NCBI RefSeq assembly: GCF_003854895.1
Contig: NZ_CP033966.1
Coordinates: 2,294,001 to 2,358,000 of the forward strand
Length of the DNA: 64,000 bases
Source of the DNA: Pigmentiphaga sp. H8
GTDB lineage: Bacteria > Pseudomonadota > Gammaproteobacteria > Burkholderiales > Burkholderiaceae_B
Direction of reading: 5' to 3'
A program made the translations under genes and the position numbers. This document shows, in pieces, positions 63,053-64,000 of the stretch. Each line of letters begins with the position of its first letter. The first letter of the stretch is position 1. The notes under the pieces are model-generated. The model did not search any database and was not told where the DNA came from. It was given only the letters and a program-made list of their open reading frames with translations.

Positions 63053-64000
63053 ATGACCTCGACTTCCCCCCCCGCCATACGGCTCGTCAAGCGCTACGAC
63101 GTGCGCGATTTCTTCCGGAAGCCGGAACGTTCCAGCTATCGCATCTCGCCCGACGGCCGCCACCTGGCCTTTCTGGCGCCCGCCCAGGGCAGGCAGAACG
63201 TGCACGTGCAGGCGCTGGACGAACAAGGCGTTCCCACCGGTCCGGCGCGGGCGCTGACCGGCGAGGCCGAACGGGACGTGGGCGGGTTTTTCTGGAAGGG
63301 GCCGGGCCACATCCTGTACATCAAGGACTTCGGCGGCGACGAGAACTTCCACCTGTTGTCGGTGCCGCTCGATGGCGCCGCCGCGCCGACCGATCTCACG
63401 CCTTACGACGGCGTGCGCGCCGACGTGGTGGACGACCTGATCGACGACGACGCCCACGTGCTGCTGTCGCACAACCGGCGGGACCCGCAGGTGTTCGACG
63501 TGTTCCGCGTCGAGGTCGCCACCGGCAAGGAGGAACTGATCGCCCAGAACCCCGGCAACATCACCGGCTGGGCCACCGACCACGATGGCCGGCTGCGGCT
63601 GGCGGTGGCCACGGACGGGGTCAACAACACCTTGCTTTACCGCGACACCGAGGCCGAGGAATTCCGTCCCATCCTGACCACGGATTTCAAGGAAACCGTC
63701 GCGCCGTTGTTCTTCACGTTCGACAACAAGCGCATCTACGTCAGCTCCAACCGCGGCCGCGACAAGGCCGCGCTGTTCGAGTTCGACCCGCATACCGCCC
63801 GCGAGGGCGCGCTGATATTCGAGCACCCCGAGGTCGACGTTTCGGGGCTGGCCTATTCGCACCAGCGCAAGGTCCTGACCGAGATCGGCTACATGACCTG
63901 GAAGGCGCAGCGCCAGGTGCTGGATCCGGCCACCGCCGAAATCTACGCCGACCTGGAAAGCCAGTTGCGCGGCTACGAGATCGCGCTGCAAAGCGAGACG
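63053..64000 (+). CDS. S9 family (prolyl oligopeptidase) peptidase, N-terminal part
   Basis: The frame stays open to the window's end, giving the first 316 residues. They form the N-terminal beta-propeller domain of an S9C-type peptidase: DFFRKPERSSYRISPDGRHLAFLAP followed by repeated blades (ILYIKDFGGDENFHLL, RIYVSSNRGRDKAALFEFD). The catalytic alpha/beta-hydrolase domain lies outside. There is no clear signal peptide, so it is probably cytoplasmic. Start ATG at 63053. Confidence 0.88.
   Translation, partial: MTSTSPPAIRLVKRYDVRDFFRKPERSSYRISPDGRHLAFLAPAQGRQNVHVQALDEQGVPTGPARALTGEAERDVGGFFWKGPGHILYIKDFGGDENFHLLSVPLDGAAAPTDLTPYDGVRADVVDDLIDDDAHVLLSHNRRDPQVFDVFRVEVATGKEELIAQNPGNITGWATDHDGRLRLAVATDGVNNTLLYRDTEAEEFRPILTTDFKETVAPLFFTFDNKRIYVSSNRGRDKAALFEFDPHTAREGALIFEHPEVDVSGLAYSHQRKVLTEIGYMTWKAQRQVLDPATAEIYADLESQLRGYEIALQSET

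Overview
The window is GC-rich (my estimate, about 65% or more) and carries a betaproteobacterial gene set. The 14-gene nuoA-N operon followed by a DUF2818 gene, the gmk-rpoZ-spoT cluster, the pyrG-kdsA-eno-ftsB run, a Bug-type tripartite tricarboxylate binding protein and the scoAB pair together point to Burkholderiales, most likely family Alcaligenaceae (Bordetella/Achromobacter relatives). I cannot assign genus or species from the sequence alone. I see no tRNA, rRNA, IS element, phage or CRISPR array.

Region 1 (1-13056) is the 3' part of a giant trimeric autotransporter adhesin, open at the left edge. It holds 15 near-identical passenger units and a C-terminal YadA-type anchor. Two small lipoprotein genes follow it: one SmpA/OmlA (BamE)-like, the other with a domain resembling the SecD P1 head. 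Region 2 (13115-18851) holds a LysR regulator, a UdgX-type uracil-DNA glycosylase, a short-chain dehydrogenase, a beta-hydroxyacid dehydrogenase and a chemoreceptor. Region 3 (19246-34905) is the complete respiratory complex I operon followed by DUF2818 and a Nudix hydrolase whose reading frames overlap.

Region 4 (34895-43627) has a ketopantoate reductase-like gene paired with a Bug solute-binding gene, a thioredoxin-fold peroxidase-like gene, malate synthase G, and a heme oxygenase-hmuTUV heme uptake operon with a Fur-like site in front. Region 5 (43641-52003) contains ETF:quinone oxidoreductase, scoA/scoB, an unknown exported protein, and the housekeeping run pyrG-kdsA-eno-ftsB. Region 6 (52012-64000) contains a solitary TadE-like gene, hslO, a ferritin-like DUF455 gene, a divergent acyl-CoA synthetase-like gene, a hydrolase-PHP exonuclease-greB operon, the gmk-rpoZ-spoT operon read leftward, an MlaC-family protein, and the start of an S9 peptidase.

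The most striking non-coding signal is a structured element of about 80 bp present three times (46122-46200, 47550-47629, 62112-62190). Each copy sits directly after, or a few bases after, a stop codon, and the copies carry compensatory base changes in the arms of their hairpins. The most striking coding signals are the adhesin array, whose unit length steps by exactly 21 bp (one coiled-coil heptad), and the pair of lipoprotein genes immediately behind it.
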